Below, one piece after another: positions 6,031 to 7,490 of a DNA stretch of 7,490 nt. Each line of letters begins with the position of its first letter. Position 1 is the first letter of the stretch. The notes below the pieces were generated by a model. That model saw only the letters and a list, made by a program, of their open reading frames with translations, did no database searches and was not told the DNA's origin. The position numbers and the translations under genes are program-made. The stretch covers positions 1 through 7,490 of the forward strand of contig JAJZPP010000021.1 in NCBI GenBank assembly GCA_021811115.1. Reading direction: 5' to 3'. Origin of the DNA: a bacterium. GTDB taxonomy: Bacteria; Chlamydiota; Chlamydiia; Chlamydiales; FEN-1388.

Positions 6031-6692
6031 GGTTCCTCCCGCTTTGCGTACACTGTCGGATCTACCATTCCAGCCCTTTTATACGCTACCTGCCGTTCGT
6101 GACACTTATTGCAGTGTCCACAGTGGCGCCCCTCCTGAGGAGCCATGCAGGACAGGGAGAGCCCCAATGGGAGGTTTTGATGGGTGCGAAGGAGATCCTC
6201 TTTTTTTCGACTTTGCCGGAATGGGGCCTCAATGCGTATCTGAAAGCCCAATCCTGCTGATAGGGTTGAGCCAAATTGCTCAAAAAAGTCCATCGTAGCG
6301 TCGGCGAATGGGTTGTTGAAAAGTGTCCCTATGGCAATCCGAGGGACATGGTGGACACCGCACCAGACGGCTGCCACGCTAAGCAACACCACATTGCGCC
6401 CTGGCAGGTATGTTTTGCTATCAGGATCATCCTCTCGTGGAATGCCTCTGCCCGTCAAACTCCAGTGGTCTCCGTAGAGGGGCCCCATTGGAAGAGAAAG
6501 AGCGGTTATCGGCTGAATATTGGGGTTGTGGAGAGCCTGTAGGAAGGCATCTAGCGCCTTCAGCTCCGCTTTTTCCCAAATGAACCCATTCTGGACATAA
6601 ATGGGGTGGACTTTTCCCTGCATCGCCATGTCGATGAGCAATGCGCAACTATCCAGTCCGCCGCTTGAAAGTACCGCAATTGACTCTCCCAT
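6021..6692 (-). CDS. QueC-like PP-loop ATPase (7-cyano-7-deazaguanine synthase family), divergent
   Basis: QueC converts 7-carboxy-7-deazaguanine to preQ0 with ATP and ammonia, for queuosine, archaeosine or DNA deazaguanines. This 223-aa protein has the PP-loop SGGLDS (10-15), the family motif LPGRNVVLLSVAA (96-108), and the C-terminal zinc site C182, C191, C194 and C197 followed by the HERQ...AG..DPTVY tail (198-215) typical of QueC. The segment after the second motif differs. Canonical QueC has an NAEDYSGYPDCRPEF-like substrate region, whereas here I read GTLFNNPFADATMDFFEQF (122-140), without the Asp-Cys-Arg. This could be a subfamily variation or a change of substrate. The ATG at 6692 lies six bases after the upstream gene's stop, with only a weak AAGAG before it. 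No queD, queE or folE is nearby; the downstream partners are a pteridine-reductase-type SDR and PCD. I leave the symbol empty because true QueC function is uncertain. Confidence 0.88.
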   Translation of the reverse strand: MGESIAVLSSGGLDSCALLIDMAMQGKVHPIYVQNGFIWEKAELKALDAFLQALHNPNIQPITALSLPMGPLYGDHWSLTGRGIPREDDPDSKTYLPGRNVVLLSVAAVWCGVHHVPRIAIGTLFNNPFADATMDFFEQFGSTLSAGLGFQIRIEAPFRQSRKKEDLLRTHQNLPLGLSLSCMAPQEGRHCGHCNKCHERQVAYKRAGMVDPTVYAKREEPWN

Positions 6693-6698
6693 CTACTC

Positions 6699-7388
6699 TT
6701 ACATATCCTTAACTTTATATTTTCCTTTTAACCACGTTGTCTCGCCATCAGTCAATTCTAGGTTTCTAACAAATCCCCGCAGAGCCTCGATTTTTTTGGC
6801 GTCTCCCCACTCTTTTATAGTTCCTTGAAGTCGCTTAGAAGCTACTTTTGCAAAATACATACGTTCGCTGTCAGTAAGACTCTTGGCTAATGTCGCCAAT
6901 TGCTTCCCCGCATACGGTGCGTCTTCTTCTGCTTGACCGGCATAAAATGTAAAGTGATCCTGTTTCTGATGTAAGGACAGAAGCTCCATTTTGTCTCTGG
7001 TCAGAACATTGTCCTTACTGGGTTTTCTATCAAAAACCAAATCCTCCTTTCTCATATTTTCAAATGCAGGGGTAACCTCTGAAGCAATTTTTTTCCTTTC
7101 ATCGTCAGTAAATGCCGTCTTTCTCGCCTCTTCGCTCATGCACAGGTACATTTGAAAGAATAGTGCCGCTCTATACTGGAAGCTACGCCGTTCCACCCCT
7201 TCTGTTGCTGGTGCCCACAATGATGTATACGCTTGTTGAATGAATGCTTTCTGTTCTTCTGGCGAGGGGGGAAGCTCCGGTGTAAAAGCATCCCACGCCA
7301 ACTTATCCCAAATTGAAGGATCCATATTCATGGCTATGGTACGCCTCTCGTTCTCGCTAAAAGCCCCCTTCCTCGCCTCCGTTATAGC
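6699..7388 (-). pseudogene. 5'-truncated gene for an unrecognised charged repeat protein
   Basis: The open frame extends to a TTG at 7418 (239 aa), but its first 10 codons lie in the putative insertion-sequence repeats, so the native part begins near residue 11. I recognise no family. The protein is charged, helical-looking and cytosolic, without a signal peptide or membrane segment. It contains repeated units: residues 14-29 and 97-112 share 10 of 16 positions (EARK-AF--(E/D)-ER--IA). A weaker relative lies at 178-191 (AKSLTDSERMYFAK) and perhaps another at 219-230 (NLELTDGETTWL). In the second unit the motif is preceded by an aromatic helix (about 80-93, SFQYRAALFFQMYL); the first unit lacks this part, as expected if the insertion removed it. 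Internal ATGs at 7331 and 7325 lack good ribosome binding sites. The stop is six bases before the QueC-like gene. It could still be expressed from an IS promoter. Confidence 0.6.
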
Positions 7389-7409
7389 GCGACAATTATC
7401 CTGACCGGT
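7389..7409 (+). repeat. Direct repeat copy 1 of the putative IS end
   Basis: This 21-bp unit contains GACAATTAT and CTGACCGGT. It matches the copy at 7412-7432 at 20 of 21 positions; the only difference is C at the 12th base. Its 3' part with the next base forms the palindrome GACCGGTC (7403-7410). Confidence 0.85.
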
Positions 7410-7411
7410 CG

Positions 7412-7432
7412 GCGACAATTATTCTGACCGGT
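7412..7432 (+). repeat. Direct repeat copy 2 of the putative IS end
   Basis: This is the second copy of the 21-bp unit, starting 23 bp after the first, with T in place of C at position 12. About two helical turns separate the copies, so both would face the same side of the DNA, as expected for paired protein-binding sites. No third copy is visible before the window ends. Confidence 0.85.
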
Positions 7433-7468
7433 AAAAGACCCGAACATCCAAAGTATTCCTAGACAAAA

Positions 7469-7474
7469 AAGGAG
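7469..7474 (+). promoter_or_regulatory. Ribosome binding site for the outward reading frame at 7483
   Basis: AAGGAG lies eight bases before an ATG on the plus strand. This is the only strong plus-strand ribosome binding site next to a frame open to the window edge, and it fits a transposase start. Confidence 0.55.
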
Positions 7475-7482
7475 TACAGAGG

Positions 7483-7490
7483 ATGCCGGG
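7483..7490 (+). CDS. Start of a gene running off the window, possibly a transposase
   Basis: Only ATG CCG and two further bases (Met-Pro-Gly) are visible. The call rests on the ribosome binding site at 7469-7474 and on the position just inside the repeat-bearing IS end. Met-Pro-Gly starts are compatible with IS21 IstA proteins, but two or three residues prove nothing. Confidence 0.35.

Larger units (their letters stand above)
7389..7490 (+). mobile_element. Probable left end of an insertion sequence (IS21-like organisation), rest outside window
   Basis: The stretch starts with two near-identical 21-bp direct repeats, continues with about 35 bases of non-coding leader, and ends with a ribosome binding site and ATG reading out of the window. 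Repeated transposase-binding sites at one end followed by an outward transposase gene are typical of IS21-family elements, though other families cannot be excluded. The left boundary is inferred from the first repeat and from loss of protein similarity in the adjacent repeat gene. The other end and any target duplication are not in view. Confidence 0.5.

Noticed and set aside
6021..6692. QueC-like component of a defence system (QatC or CBASS Cap9 type)
   Set aside because: The neighbours are metabolic enzymes. No nucleotide cyclase, effector or other defence partner is present, and the zinc tail is of the ordinary biosynthetic kind.
7389..7432. A minimal CRISPR array
   Set aside because: There are only two repeats with a two-base interval, so there is no spacer; the layout fits an IS end better.

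Overview
The window reads as one bacterial chromosome segment. Every recognisable complete gene lies on the minus strand, so transcription runs from high to low coordinates. Gene spacing is very tight (4 to 20 bp overlaps, or gaps of 6 to 12 bp), and Shine-Dalgarno sequences are clear at most starts, with one TTG start. The family content (GT4 trehalose synthase TreT with a DUF5752-type protein, OtsB and OtsA) is bacterial, but nothing here fixes the phylum.

In transcription order, the right end (about 7389-7490) looks like the left end of an insertion sequence. It has two near-identical 21-bp direct repeats at a 23-bp period, then a well-spaced ribosome binding site and an ATG pointing out of the window on the plus strand. 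This element appears to have cut the 5' end off an unrecognised, internally repetitive, charged protein gene (about 6699-7388).

Next comes a three-gene unit: a QueC-like PP-loop ATPase (6021-6692), a pteridine-reductase-type short-chain dehydrogenase (5296-6030) and a pterin-4a-carbinolamine dehydratase (4998-5285). The last two suggest reduction and recycling of a pterin. The QueC-like protein keeps its ATP and zinc motifs but has a changed substrate region, so its product may not be preQ0.

After a 69-bp gap with a small palindrome, a second unit follows: a zinc-independent medium-chain NAD(P)H oxidoreductase (3996-4928), a DUF5752-like protein (3315-3983), TreT (2071-3318), OtsB (1242-2090) and OtsA (1-1252, running off the left edge). 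This unit encodes two different trehalose routes: TreT (NDP-glucose + glucose) and OtsA/OtsB (via trehalose-6-phosphate). The overlaps between DUF5752, treT, otsB and otsA imply co-translation, and make the DUF5752 protein a good candidate partner or regulator of trehalose synthesis.

The most interesting points are the internal duplication in the DUF5752 protein, the dual trehalose operon, the divergent QueC linked to pterin enzymes, and the IS-truncated repeat protein with a chimeric reading frame. No tRNA, rRNA, CRISPR array or plus-strand gene other than the IS fragment was supported.
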